Origin: Antedon bifida
Taxonomy: Eukaryota; Echinodermata; Crinoidea; Comatulida; Antedonidae
NCBI GenBank assembly: GCA_963402885.1
Contig: OY727100.1
Span: forward strand, 3,286,001-3,350,000
Direction: 5' to 3'
DNA: 64,000 bases
This document shows, in pieces, positions 1 to 12,414 of the stretch. The translations under genes and the position numbers were made by a program. The stretch's first letter is position 1; the number at the start of each line of letters is the position of its first letter. The notes beneath the pieces were generated by a model. That model was not told the DNA's origin, searched no databases, and was given only the letters and a program-made list of their open reading frames with translations.

Positions 1-2110
1 CAATATATACAAAGAGCATGAATATCTACAGTTCAGAAGCTATAGGGAGTAATCACGTTATCATACGAACGAGACATTTTTTTAATCATTACCATAGATA
101 GTTACAACATACAGACTTATCTTTTTACCTAGGCATAGTATTAGCTGCAGTGCATGAACAGATGGCCTAGACTGAAAGACTAAGGCAGAACTTTAAATTC
201 AAGTATACAATTAATACATCACTTACTATAGTTAAATGACCTTTAAACTTTTAGCAGTTCATCAACTTCATACATAAAGACATTTCCACCTTAAAACAAA
301 ACAAATCTATAAATATATGCATTGTATTTGTACCAATTGTTGTACTGCTACACATTATCAGATTCTGTATTGTCAACATCATTTATCAGATATATGCTTG
401 TCAATAAAGATCATCATTACATAAATATATATTTTAAAATGTTTTCTATTTGTTTCATATTTTTTCAAATCCATTACCTTTTTACTCGTATTGTAATAAT
501 ATCACAGAATCTGTAAAAAGAAGAGATTATGTTTAATTCAATGTTCAGCGGACATTAGAACTATTATTACTACTATTATTGGATTTCATACAAATTATTC
601 TTAAAATATTACTAGTAAAATTGTCGTTTCTCATAAAAATCATTCAGTCATGGTAATCAGACTGGGGCGATATTACCTAATCATTGTAAACGACAAAATA
701 TTGCATATAAAAAAAACAGATTTTACAGGCAACTATCTCGAAAGTATTCTGAGCAATTATTTTGTTATTATATAAATATCTTATGTAATGTTGTTCATTT
801 CAAGATTCAAGAAATTTTATTTGTCCATAAAAAACAAACATAAAAAATGTTGCAACAATTTAAAACGTGCAGTATTATAACAGATTAAAATACAAGATAA
901 AGAGTTAAAAATAAAAAAAACTGTTTAAAAATGTAATACTATTTAAAAATTGCATTATCGTCTTACATAAGAATTAAAAATATGAATGCTATTTACAACG
1001 AAAGATTTTCTAGTTCTACAAAGATTTGCTCTTGGAGGTCGTAGCCTAATACCTGATCTATTTAAGTTATAACAGTAATGTAACGGTTGAGTGGGGTCTT
1101 TCATAATATTGTTTACTTTTTTACTAACCTGGTTGAGTTATTTATCTATGCCCATCACAGTTCTGATTGGCTTTTACCACAGACACACCTACACTGGCAA
1201 CCTACAATGAAACAGTATTGTACTTCTATTTAAAGTATTTAAAATTTGTTTTTACTTTAACCAATCATGCATAGCACTATGGTATTTCAGTACTGTAATT
1301 TTTAGCATCAAAGTTTTCAGACATATGCTTGTCAAATTACTTATTCATCATTATTACCCATTACAATTACTGGACAATAATAAAATTCCACAATGCTTAC
1401 CTGGCATCTACCTTCACCATTCAGGCATCTAATCTAACTTAACCCATTCTTTAATTAAGTTAGCTTTAGCTAGAAGAGTAAAATTTAATTACGGTTTTTA
1501 GGTTGATTAGCAAAATCTGATTTAAAGATTGGTGTTAAATATTAAAGTGTAAAATATGCATAAATATTTGGTAGAGTAAGGCTGAAAAACAATGAAAAAA
1601 AAATGGGGTGGGTGGTTTTATTGCATTTTATAGAATGTAGCTTGGCTCAGTATGACTGTGTTGGAAACACATTCTCTTCAATGTCCCATGGGACTCAAAG
1701 CGAGCTGGGATTATGGATAACATCATTGCCAGCAACAGAATGATGATCAAATTTAGGTCAACACCATGATAGGGATTTATTATCCAAACAAAAAGGTAAC
1801 AAGCCAACCTTGAGAGCTTTAAAGATGTATTGTCCACCAAAACATGAAAAATGAAATTTTGTAGTTTTAATAAAGTTAATCACTTCCATAGAAAAAAAAA
1901 TGACAAAATAAATTGCTAAATTCAACCAAAAACCCATTAGCTGGCAGCTAATTTGACCATTTTTTGCTTTACATTTAATTTTTTTCAGGTAAATACATTT
2001 TTTTAGATCCAATTTTTTCGTCAAAGTGGATAACTATTATGTTACATTAAAATGGAACATTCATACATACATCTTTAAGAAATAATATAATATTGATCAA
2101 GAATCACTTA
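1..2110. other. AT-rich non-coding stretch
   Basis: No convincing coding region is seen. The short open frames are of random length and have low-complexity translations. The stretch holds one member of a dispersed repeat (see 1648-1745), and nothing else is recognised. It could be the 3' UTR or an intron of a gene lying off the left edge. Confidence 0.5.
1648..1745 (+). repeat. Dispersed repeat, copy 1
   Basis: This segment and 2252-2354 share a near-identical block: GTGTTGGAAAC, then CTCTTCAA, then GACTCAAAGCGAGCTGGGAT, then TATGGATAACATCATTG. The two copies are in the same orientation about 600 bp apart. The source element is not recognised. Confidence 0.7.
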
Positions 2111-2456
2111 CCATGGACGCTAAAGAACCATCATCACGTACCCATATTTTTAAAACCTGAGGAATACAGCAAGTGTTTATGTTATTAGTTCAGTTAGACA
2201 ATTTTGACAATGAAAAAGAGGGGGTTTTTTTACAAATGGGATGGTTCACAGTTGACTCAGTATGTTTATTGTGTTGGAAACCCGTTTCTCTTCAACGTCC
2301 AAATATGGACTCAAAGCGAGCTGGGATTATGGATAACATCATTGTCAACAGCAAAGATAAATTAATTCAATAAAATAAACCTACCACCAATAAATCCAGG
2401 TGGTTTATTTTTCTTATTTTCTTTTTCACTGTTCATGTCGTTGTATTCTTTGTCCT
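2111..2456 (-). other. Two weak candidate exons of an unrecognised small gene
   Basis: On the minus strand, 2386-2454 is bounded by an AG acceptor and a GTAGGT donor and reads DKEYNDMNSEKENKKNKPP followed by GFIGG. A second block, about 2111-2155, lies between a polypyrimidine-CAG and a GTAAGT donor. Joined in phase, the frame closes with a stop a few codons into the second block. The peptide is lysine/asparagine-rich and matches no family I know. No start exon was found. Chance splice-like signals are a real alternative. Confidence 0.2.
2252..2354 (+). repeat. Dispersed repeat, copy 2
   Basis: Second copy of the block described at 1648-1745, in the same orientation, with a handful of substitutions and a small length difference in the middle. 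Confidence 0.7.
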
Positions 2457-2745
2457 GTGTATAAAAATGCTTTCAATTAAAATTACAAAATTTAATTAAA
2501 AATAATTAAAAATTTCTTAAAATTAAAAATATCTGCACAACAACTTCAGTATGAGGTATAAAAACCGAATTTTCGCATCACCATCAAGTCAGACGGGGGC
2601 ATTCGGGTTCATCATCATCGTTGCTATGCAGTGGTATACACTTACTAGCCGAAATCTAGGATAGTTATTCAGGCGAAACACAATACCAGTAGGCCTACTT
2701 ACTACCAGTACTGTAGTGTCTCGCACCTAGTCGAGATGGGATTAC

Positions 2746-4469
2746 GGTCGAAGCGGCCGCCAACGAAAGCGGCCGCTAGTTCAATAACGGTAATTTGTAT
2801 GGAACGCCGTGTGCGCTTTGATTGTCGTTGTTTTGTAATCTTTGATTGTCATTGTTTCGACATGTTTTCTTTACCTCGGACGTAAATAACAATCTAAATT
2901 ATTATGTAATTTATTCTCTTTTTTTACAGATTGAATGTGATACGTTCTTTTAAACGAAATGGCGAATCGATGATTACTTACTTTATAACTGTTCTAACCT
3001 GATATATATGTTTAATAAAGTCAATAAAATACATTGTGGTGTTTGTATTGTATATTAATATAATATATAATAAGCCAATTATTAAGAATAATATATATAT
3101 ATTTTCAATAAAGTATATCAAAATATATATATTTGTTATTGTATTTTAATTAATTAGTAAAGTAACTACTGTAGTAGTGTTCGCAATAATAATTACAATA
3201 ACATGATGACATCAATTTATTTATTTAATATCCTAAATTATTTTATACCTTCAGATATATAAATATTGATCAATTTAAAATGAGTTTTAAATACTAAAAT
3301 AAGATGCAAGTGTCTGTACGGTACGGTAATTAATTACGCGAATTTCTGCTAATAACTACACGGCCGGCCAGGAATAGTGCTGTTGAAGGTCGCGTTTTCG
3401 TCCCTATGTTGCTTTATTGAAAACACAAACAATGTATTACAATGGAATAACACTTAATGTATAACACACCCTATTACTAATCAATAAAAAAACAAGATTC
3501 GATAGTACAGTGTAAATGAGATATAAAGATTCGGCAATACCGTACGTAAATTATTATTGCAATACTGTATGAAGATTCGATAGTACAGTGTAAATGAGAT
3601 ATAAAGATTCGGCAATACCGTACGTAAATTATTATTGCAATACTGTATGAAGATTCGATAGTAAAGTAAATGAGATATAAAGATTCGGCAATACCGTACG
3701 TAAATTATTATTGCAATACTGTATGAAGATTCGATAGTAAAGTAAACGAGATATAAAGATTCGGCAACACCGTACGTAAATTATTATTGCAATACTGTAA
3801 AAAGATTCGATAGTATGTAAATGAGATATAAAGATTCGGCAATACCGTACGTAAATTATTGCAATACTGTATAAAGATTCGATAGTATGTAAATGAGATA
3901 TAAAGATTCGGCAATACCGTACGTAAATTATTATTGTAATACTGTAAATAGATTCGATAGTAAAGTAGATGAGATATAAAGATTCGGCAACACCGTACGT
4001 AAATTATTATTGCAATACTGTAAAAAGATTCGATAGGAGAGTGCTCGAGAAACGTCGGGTTAGTTCAACGGTATTTTTTTCCTTCACATGTATTTAAAAA
4101 AAAAGAGATATAAATAAATAAATAGTACGTAAATGAGATATAAAGGTTCAATAGTACGTAGATTGATGCAAACGTAAATTATTAATGATTCGATAGTATA
4201 TGTAAATATATTTAGTTAGTTAATATTAAAATACAAATAAAATATACATTAATTTTTCGGCAGGCAAACTTAATTATTATAGAAATATAAAGATTCGATA
4301 GTACATGATTTGGCTTATATTTATTGGTTTGACCATACATACAGCTGTAACTCAACTCGCCATAGGCCATGGTGTTGACAACGACAATCAAAGATTAAAG
4401 CGCACATGGCGTTCCATACAAATGACGATATTAAACTGGCGGCCGCTTTGGTTGGCGGCCGCTTCGACC
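2746..4469. mobile_element. Non-autonomous DNA transposon with long GC-rich inverted ends
   Basis: The ends at about 2746-2842 and 4373-4469 are inverted copies of each other. Both begin GGTCGAAGCGGCCGCC and carry two GCGGCCGC blocks, then TTTGTATGGAACGCC and GTGCGCTTT. Similarity to the terminus may extend about 12 bp further out (GTCGAGAT). The interior has no coding capacity and contains a tandem array (3494-4040). The superfamily is not assigned, and no clear target duplication is visible. Confidence 0.75.
3494..4040. repeat. Tandem array, about 76-bp unit, 7-8 copies
   Basis: Each unit contains AAGATTCGATAGTA, AATGAGATATAAAGATTCGG, CAATACCGTACGTAAATTAT and TTGCAATACTGTA. Copies differ by small indels and substitutions. 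The array sits inside the inverted-repeat element at 2746-4469, so it probably expanded within the transposon. Open frames across it are repeat artefacts. Confidence 0.9.
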
Positions 4470-4479
4470 ATACTCCGTC

Positions 4480-6100
4480 GAGATGTTTCTTTTCGTACAT
4501 TAGTTGGGGACCCCTCATGAAACATCACAAAAAAAAATGAATATTCATTAGTCATATTCATAGTCCGACAGAGATATGAATTGACCCAACTACAATTCGC
4601 TAATGCAAACGCTTTCCGTCAAGCTGTCGGCGTCTGTATCCGTATAAGTAGTCTGAATGGATAAGATATGTCGTATGACCTTTATTTGCATGTCGATGTA
4701 GGCCTAGTTGTACTTGTAGGCCTATGGATGGGGTTCAAATTCAATGAGCAACTTCTTTTTACATTAATATTCATAGTGCGAGAGTTTATTTAGAGGGTTA
4801 GGTTTAGGACTAGTTAGGAAGTAGTTCGGCTCTTTCACATAAGGAGTCCCCAACTTGTGTACAAACAAAAAATGGCAGCCCCGCCAATGCAGCCACGTGG
4901 TTTGCTATATACTGTAATACGTTACGTCACACGTGGTTGAAGAAAAATCATTCATACAGAAAAAACTCGATATATAGGCCTATGCCTTAGCCTATGGGTT
5001 GCATTATACAATATTGTAGTAACATTATCATAAACCAATAGTTATGCAACAATTTAAAACATTACTTTGTATTTTTTCTATTCCGCCATTTAACAAAAGC
5101 AACGAAACAACACACCTCACGCCCAGCAGTCAGTCAGGAAGCAAAAGGAACGGCATGGCGATTCCACGCGCCTTTTATAGGTTTCCTACTCCATGCATAG
5201 CGCCCTCTACAATATAATGATTCTAGTCTCTCGTACAGTAATTCTTGTACATAATAATTGTTTTACGAACGCTATCCAATTTTTTACAGTTTACGTACGT
5301 AAAAAGAAAATCGAGAAAACTATCGATAAATAAAGTTTTACATTAGCATGCTAATAATTGACTCGATTTGCATATTACAGAATGTTTAAAAGCCAATAAA
5401 TAACACACGAATAGAAAAATAATGTATTATATTTTATTCATTAGGCCTAATAAGACTTGACATATTATATTATTTCAGCAACACTACCAATTTAAAATTT
5501 CGGGGAAGACCGAGAACCACCCTACTAATAACTTTTAGCAACGACTTTATAAGCAGAACACACAATATCAAGTATCCCGAACAATTGAAAACCAAGACAA
5601 CAAACAGCGACCAATGAAAGATCCGATTGGAAGAAACTGGTAAAACTAAAAGAGATATACTGAGCAGCCCAAGCAGAAATGTCGGCAGACTTTTCAGCGG
5701 AGAGGCAGTAATCATCATCATCATTATTCATTAATACGATTGTTATTTAATATGAAAATATACAAAACAATAAACATCAGCTATTAGATAAAAATAATAG
5801 CCGCAAACGTCATAATATAATAATTAATTTATACTATGTGTAATAGTTAACATACGATACTACTAAATATAGAGGCACAAATAGAGGCGGATACACGGGA
5901 AATGATACGTGCCAATTCTATTTTCCCACTCTCATTCTTGTAAGGATTGTTTAATACATTACGAAATATTTCAGAAAAGTGTTTAAAAAACTGAATCCTT
6001 TAAGGTGCAACTCATCACAATTAGAGGATGACGTCAGAATCATATGGTGGACACCGCCAGGAACTTGACAAACCCTGTACATCCGAAATGTCTAAAGACA
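4480..6100. other. Intergenic stretch downstream of SAMHD1 copy 1
   Basis: Mostly unique AT-rich sequence. A minus-strand TATA-like motif (CCTATAAAAGGCGCG) lies near 5166-5180, followed by a GC-richer stretch, so a minus-strand promoter is possible, but no transcript could be built from it. A decayed LINE tail lies at 5476-5735. The segment around 4770-4820 shares a short GAGGGTTAGGTT-like block with 12990-13055 in inverse orientation. Confidence 0.4.
5476..5735 (+). mobile_element. Decayed LINE reverse-transcriptase C-terminus
   Basis: The plus-strand frame reads LKFRGRPRTTLLITFSNDF, later HNIKYPEQLKT, a stop where DQW would be expected, then RLEETGKTKRDILSSPSRN and VGRLFSGEAV, ending in an ATC microsatellite. 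GRPRTT, an N-x-D-hydrophobic segment and a terminal triplet repeat are typical of the 3' end of non-LTR retrotransposons. The copy is short and interrupted, hence a dead fragment. The clade is not assigned. Confidence 0.6.
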
Positions 6101-6103
6101 TTT

Positions 6104-9100
6104 TTATTCATTCATAAGTCTCTTTTTGACTGTAGATACCTGCTCTGGACGATCAACAATTGGATTTGTCTTGTACGGAGTAAGGTCCGGTTCCACATTT
6201 CCTTCCTACAGTAAATATACAAAAAAATCATTCCACGGGGAAGAAATATGATCAATGTTGTAGGATATAGGCCTAATGATGATATATCACATGCCGGCCT
6301 AACACAATGTTGATAATAAGACGAAAATGAACGTCATGCCTAAAAAGTCTACAAACATACCCAACGCACACACGGGCGAATCTCTGGTTATAAGGAACTC
6401 TTCTTCATACACAAGTACTAGCCTAGCAACCACCAATGTTATGAATCGCCTGAAGAAAACATATCACCTTCTCCTCAACAGGAACCATTTGCCTAAACGC
6501 ATCATACATAAAAACCCTGAAATTAAACTGTAGCCCTTACCATGTATTTCCATCCTTCTTTTCCTTCACACCATAGTTTAAAGCAAGTAGCTGCATCACT
6601 AATGCTTTTTTTGTCATATAGTTTACAGTACAAACGTATTTGCTGTTCTGAAACTTTCTCTGGTAACATACCTGATACCTGTTATGAAGAGCGTACAAAG
6701 ATGAACGTATGTGAATATAGTTTCACACTAGGGAAATGCTTCCCGAAACATGTATATTATGTAGGTTTACAACCGTCGTTCAATAAAGATGAGATTCAAA
6801 CCTGTTTTGTTACCTGGTAGTTTGTTTAAAAAACATACAAAGGCCGTCTAAAGCTCTGTCTACACTATCAAACTTTATGTGACAAAAAAATGTGATGTGC
6901 CCATGGACATGATGATGTCATATCACTATCATATTTAGGCGCATCACTACCATGTGTGAACATCACACTTTTTTTGTCAAACTAGTAGACAGTACAGTAC
7001 AGTAGAGTAGACAGAGCTTAAGTCAAGGTTTAAAATTTATATATTCTTGAGGGAAGATGATTATTTATGAGAATTCAAATCTCAAACGGTGTGTTAATAT
7101 CTAGCCTCGTTTTCACCATGAAAATATATAAGACACATACACATTCCTTCCAACCTCAATTTATTATTTTTTCCCCGTATTTTTTTAGTGTACGTCACCA
7201 ACGCTAGGTGAGGTCTCAGAGGTTCATTTTTGTTCTTTAAGAAAAAAATAAAGAATAGTTTTACACACCTCATGTTTGCGAATCTTAAATGCTTTATCAG
7301 GATTGTGTTTCGTATAAAATCCAACGGATTCGATAGGATCCTCACTGTCCATCCCATAATTATAATCAATCAGCTAATGAAATAAAACATACCTATATAA
7401 TCTTAGAATATTGACCAATCGAATTATTCTTAAATATCATCAAAGCTATTCTAGCATAGCTGCTAAACCAATTGTTGACAATAAGATTGAACCAAATGTG
7501 AACTTACATGAAACTCCAAGTTTTCTGGCTTCAGTTTATTCGTGTTACATTTTAGAAGCTCTTTTTTATATTCCGGAATAGATTCCTTTATAAAAGTAAA
7601 ATCAAATGCATTATTTTATAACCATTCAAAACTTTTTCTCATTTTGTTCAACATACAACGATCCGTGGTTGCTTCAATCCAGAAAATCGGATTAGCCCTT
7701 TAACCTTGGTTCCCACTAGAGACGCAACACAAGAACGTAACGCAACGTAAGTTAGTTGACCAATGACAAGCGATGGATTATTCAAACTGACGCTTGTAAT
7801 TGGTCAATATGCTTGCGTTGCGTTTACGTCCTAGTTAGGGACCAAGCTTTCTTGAAAACGTTTCTTGTGTGTTCTATACCTTAATCATTTTTTCTTTTGG
7901 GTTAGTTTGACCAACACATTTATACAGGTTCCTCGTTAGGATGTCCCGGATGATTTTGCGAGCAGGAAACAGGTTCTCGTCTGATGTATTCAATATGTCG
8001 TACATGACATTATCTGTCATTTTTGTATAGGCTGTCATATCCTCAATAGCTTCCGACATTGTAAAGTCCTTTCCATCTATTCCTTTAAACAATAGGTATT
8101 TGTTTGCCTTCACCAACGCATCAACAATCCTACGTATACAACAAACAAAACATGGCATTTCTCAGTCATCCGATGTGTATCTAACATACCTTGGCTTGTA
8201 TTTAACTTACTTGCAATAGCCTATTCAGTTAAATATTATACTAGTGACAACTGGACGTACGTGGCATTATAAAAAGCTTTCAGAGGCTGAGGGACACTCA
8301 CCTTATACGCCCTTGCATGCCTGGTATGTTAACCATGTCTTTTCATTAATTTGTATTCAAACATTATTTACAATATTGGGAAAACTTATTTGAAAAATAA
8401 AATCATAGAATTTGAGTATGAAGTTCTAAACTCGGAATGAAAATATTGTTTTTTTCAGTAATGACTTCAAGCACTGTTACAGCATGGAGGAAATATTTCC
8501 TCCATGGTTACAGTAGGCCTTTTTAATGCCTGTAATGGAACAATTCAAACTACAATGAAAAGAAATGTATACAATAGGACTATAAAAGCATATAGCCTTA
8601 CATCACTTCAATGACTTTTGTAACTTTATGTTGACAGGCACGTCTATGAAGGTTATTTCTTGTATGAAACATATCGTATAAATTTCCAACTTCCTATAAC
8701 AAATAATAAAAACAAAATGTTAATTTTCCGTTGCACCACGTTGTCTTATCACTTTACGGATGAATTACCAATTCTTCACATGAAATTTCAATGTAAGTTT
8801 CTAATAATAGGAAAAAGTAGGTCTATAAATAGGCATAACGTCAAACGACTTTCTTCGTTCGACTGTGTCCATCTTATTATTAAGCGACATTATTTGCGGG
8901 AAAGAAGAGAGTATAGATAGACAATATATGATGCTGAGAAACGAATCAAGGAATGTTAGTGGCAAGTATGGTTGCAAATGTTAATATACTGGTCGTGTAG
9001 AGATCGTTTGGAAGGGTGTCATAATCTACCTTGTCTCGTGTACATATCTGATACTGGTCATTCACTTTCATGACTTTAGTAAACTTCATGAAACGACTGT

Positions 9101-12100
9101 AATCAAAACTGTTTTTGATACCAAGCATGAGACAATCACGTGCGAAATAGTCGCCTTTATCCACATCGATTTCATTCACTTTGTTTGCAACAATCTCGTA
9201 GAGAAATGTTTTCTTCGGTCGGCCTTTGTATTCTTTCTTCTTGATCTACCGTATGAATTGAACAGACAATATTTTGAAAATTGCAGCCAAAAAATTCTTT
9301 TCTTTTCCTGTGTTCAAAGTCCACTTACCTTCTCCTTGTCCATATAGATCTGCTCTTTGATGAAAATCCTATCTTTCTCATTCAGGTTATGTAATTCAAA
9401 CTTTTCTACCAAATTGTTTTCTTTCACGAGATGATCAAACATCTTTATGGACGCTCGTTCATGCTGTTGAATAAAAATGATATATTGGGAGAATGGGCAT
9501 AGAAAACGTATTGTCGAGATTGTGCTGGTGTAGTCGTCATATCACCATGTCATACCGTGTCAGCATTACTGACGGAATAATAGGAAGATCAATTAGAATT
9601 TCCTCTTTTGTATGCAGATTGTTATTCCAAAACAATTTAACTAATTTTGATTTTATTATAGAAGTAGCAATAACAACAATTGTAAAATGCTTTAACTTAC
9701 TTTCCACTCGGACTTTGGATTAACACGAGGTATAAACATCGCATCAAACATGTGTGAAAATGGACCATGGCCTAGAAACAATATTGTATATAGGTAATAT
9801 GCACCACAATTGGGGCTTCGTAATCAGAGAGGAAGAGGAGGTGGGGGGGGGGGGGGTTAAAAACATTTTTTTTGGCATTTCATTATTAAAATCCATTTCT
9901 GGGCTATAGGATGCATCGTCAAACATAATACCTAAATCATGACAGAGCCCTGCTATCTCTACACACAGAATATCTTCAGCGGTAATGTTCAATTCTGGTT
10001 GCCTATCTTTCAGAATTCTCGCTTGCTTTCCCGCAAGATATGACACTCTGTAAACCAAAAACCCGGATTATGTTATTTGTTAATAAACTGTCTTACTATA
10101 CATGGTATACTATAGGCTATACATGCCCTAATATACTCTACACACATCATAGTTTACGACAAGATAGTATGATACCTATAAAATAATATGCTTAATAACA
10201 GATAAAACTTTTAATTAATCATTATTATTTTGTTGAAGATTGGAGATATGGCATTCGGCATAGCCGGACTAATTATCCCATCTTTGGTGGATAAGTATCT
10301 AACTCGGGTAAATCACTAAACCCGAACGCGCCTAATTTTTCTAAGAATTTATCAACGGATATAACATAGAATACCATACCCAAGAGAGTGTTCAAATCGG
10401 TTATGGGAAGCTCCAGGATAGACGTAATAACAGCCGCCCATCTGTTTGATTTGGCGGAGGCGCTGAAACTGCACTGTGTCTATGATGCTAATACATAATG
10501 GGTGCATCTCAATGTGGCCATGGATAGGATCATTGAATATCTGAAAACATGAAAATAAATATGCTAACCGTTATAAGTACCCCTAGCAGTCAAGTGATAA
10601 CAAAATAAAGTCAAATTGTGATGGTACACCAATTAAGTTGTTATATTAGGCCTATAGTTTCTGGCACCGGAATACACTGAACACTTTATTATAGACATTA
10701 CTGTAGCCGAATGCTTAAAACAAAAAAACAACAAACTCTATAACAACCACCGCCGTCTTTCTGTGAGGTAAAAATGGCTGATCCAATCAGAACTCAGGGG
10801 ATTCGCGCGGAAAACAGGTCTTATGGCTATAATCGTATCGGCCTGAGATTTTTTTAAAGTAGGCCTATTTTTTCTTACTTTGTAACTGATATCTCTACTT
10901 TGTAACTCATGACAAATTTCTTGCAATTTGAGTCGCTGACCAGTTGTCCTATAATATAAATATAATAGTCCGATGATTTTAGATCTCCATTTTCATGATT
11001 TTTTTCAATGGGTTGAACATTGTAAAGTATACCAGTAGGTATAGTTTGAAATAAAACACAAAACCACAATTTGAAATAACTTACACGAGTCCGATTTCTT
11101 TAAATTGTTTATCAGTTAAACCAAGCAACTGTTTTCCATCAACTTTGTTTGCTATTAAACAATAAAATAAATGAGATAATTAATAATTTACTATGGCTTA
11201 TATAGCATTTCTTATCATATTATATGGACACGAAATTACCAACAGATATATTAATTTGGAGTTATTTCAATTTATATCATTTATCTATAAGGAACTTCGC
11301 TTTACTTGTTATTTCCGGTTAGTATCAAATATAGGCTCATATGTCTACAAATTTTTTTCCGGATTTCCAATGATTTTGGCATACCGGGATTCTTGTTTGC
11401 ATTTTACAACGGATTTAATGTTTTCAAACAGCCAGTAATAATTCAATACATCGCATACCATACTATATTTATTAAAAACTTACAAGTATTACAAAGAACT
11501 ATATATTTTCAGCCAATCACAATTCGATACGTCGCATGCCGACGAAAAACCTACTAGTGTGGGTTTTTCCGATTTCCAGTGATTTTTGCTTACCTGGATT
11601 CTTGTTTGCATTACAAAGATGTAACTATTTTCAGCCAATCACAATTCAAGACGTCGTCGCATGCCAAAGAAAAACTTACTAGTGTGTTTTTTTTTAATTT
11701 CCATTGAATTTGGCTTACCTTGATAGCATTACAAAAGATTTATAACTTAATTTCCAAAAGTCACAGTTCAATACGTCGCATACCAAAGAAAAACTTACTA
11801 GTGTGGGTTTTTCCATTTTCTCGGTTAGTGCGTGACGTTTATTTATTGTATCAAAAATCCAAGCAAATATTTCTTTTGTTTGTGATAGGAAGGAGATTTG
11901 TCTGCATAAAAGCATACGGATATCAAACACATTATAGAAACAGTTTTGGGAGAGAAGGCAATAATTGCCGGTGAGTGGAAAGATCAAATGCCACCCGCTT
12001 CTCCGTACTGTAGTTATAGTTTGTTCAAAACATGATTTTTATACTTAACTAATTATTTATAAAGAAATATTATTATAAAAACAACCAAACCTATAAATTA

Positions 12101-12335
12101 TAAATTCAATAATTATTATTGTCCATTATTGTTCAAACTTTCTTTTATGTCAAAAATGTGAAAAAGGACTGTCAAAAACATAGGTTTCTTAATACTTACT
12201 TTTCAAGCACTCTGCTTCATCTTTCAATCCCTTTTTTGACAAATAAGTATAGACGTTGTCGACAGTCCATTCTTTGTAGTTATACGGCAAATCAGATTCA
12301 GAAGCGGTCTTTGCTCGTTTTGTTGGTGGAGACAT
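6104..12335 (-). CDS. SAMHD1: SAMHD1-type deoxynucleotide triphosphohydrolase, copy 1
   Basis: This is a SAM-plus-HD-domain enzyme; the family cleaves dNTPs to deoxynucleosides and triphosphate. Coding exons 5' to 3': 12200-12335, 11085-11151, 10879-10948, 10380-10540, 9932-10047, 9701-9771, 9329-9463, 9030-9245, 8602-8693, 7880-8129, 7508-7585, 7269-7373, 6541-6678, 6104-6205. They total 1737 nt, 578 aa (human about 626). It starts MSPPTKRAK, a basic nuclear-signal-like N-terminus. The SAM domain spans about residues 22-80 and the HD core starts at [11 protein letters not shown]. Metal and catalytic residues are all present: [20 protein letters not shown] and DYFARD. Odd points: DKWDYFARD has become DKGDYFARD, and the last exon keeps a TPYK motif at the position of the human TPQK phosphosite. 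The stop codon overlaps an AATAAA signal. It lies head-to-tail with copy 2 and shares nearly all its exon phases. Confidence 0.93.
6848..7020. mobile_element. Foldback MITE (TA family), copy
   Basis: The left end AAAGCTCTGTCTACACTATC and the right end GTAGACAGAGCTTA are inverted. The core has the usual GATGTGCCCAT and TATCACTA modules. The right arm carries a local CAGTACAGTA duplication. It lies in intron 13 of SAMHD1 copy 1. Confidence 0.85.
7703..7850. mobile_element. Foldback MITE, second family (GGTTCCCACTAG ends)
   Basis: The left end CTTGGTTCCCACTAGAGACG is inverted against GTTAGGGACCAAGCTT on the right. The arms contain CGTAACGCAACG-type repeats and the middle has a CCAATGACAAGCG inverted pair. 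The same family occurs at 21873-22057 and 44096-44286. Intronic in SAMHD1 copy 1. Confidence 0.8.
9837..9857. repeat. Poly-G run in intron
   Basis: A GAGGAGGT followed by an uninterrupted run of about 15 G lies in intron 5 of SAMHD1 copy 1. The exact length is likely uncertain in any assembly. Confidence 0.8.
11345..11820. repeat. Tandem repeat, about 125-140-bp unit, 3 copies, in intron 1
   Basis: Units share GGATTCTTGTTTGCATT, TTTTCAGCCAATCACAATTC, a GACGTCGCATGCC-like block and AAAAACTTACTAGTGTG. The third copy is the most diverged. Each copy carries a polypyrimidine-like TTTTCAG and a CTTAC, so decoy splice signals are repeated inside the intron of SAMHD1 copy 1. Confidence 0.75.
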
Positions 12336-12360
12336 TTTGAAGCACAGCTTCTGTTGGTCT

Positions 12361-12414
12361 CTTTACTTTCGAGAATGAGTGCATTCGTCGCTTTCTCTCC
12401 TCTCGAAAGTAAAG
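12361..12414. promoter_or_regulatory. 14-bp perfect inverted repeat upstream of SAMHD1 copy 1, IRF-like
   Basis: The arms CTTTACTTTCGAGA (12361-12374) and TCTCGAAAGTAAAG (12401-12414) are perfectly inverted, 26-79 nt upstream of the start codon, within the probable promoter or 5' UTR. GAAAGTAAAG resembles half of an interferon-regulatory-factor site (GAAANNGAAA) with one difference. The role is inferred; a stem-loop in the 5' UTR is an alternative. Confidence 0.4.

Noticed and set aside
2111-2155. WD40-like peptide VLKIWVRDDGSLASM
   Set aside because: Only 15 residues in one of two possible phases. It cannot be joined in frame to the neighbouring block and no other blade is nearby.
4305-4520. 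Open frames on both strands near 4.4 kb
   Set aside because: They overlap the GC-rich inverted end of the transposon. The palindromic sequence lacks stops by composition.
5470-5731. Minus-strand open frames of 68-84 codons
   Set aside because: Antisense to a LINE tail whose plus strand carries the recognisable GRPRTT motif.
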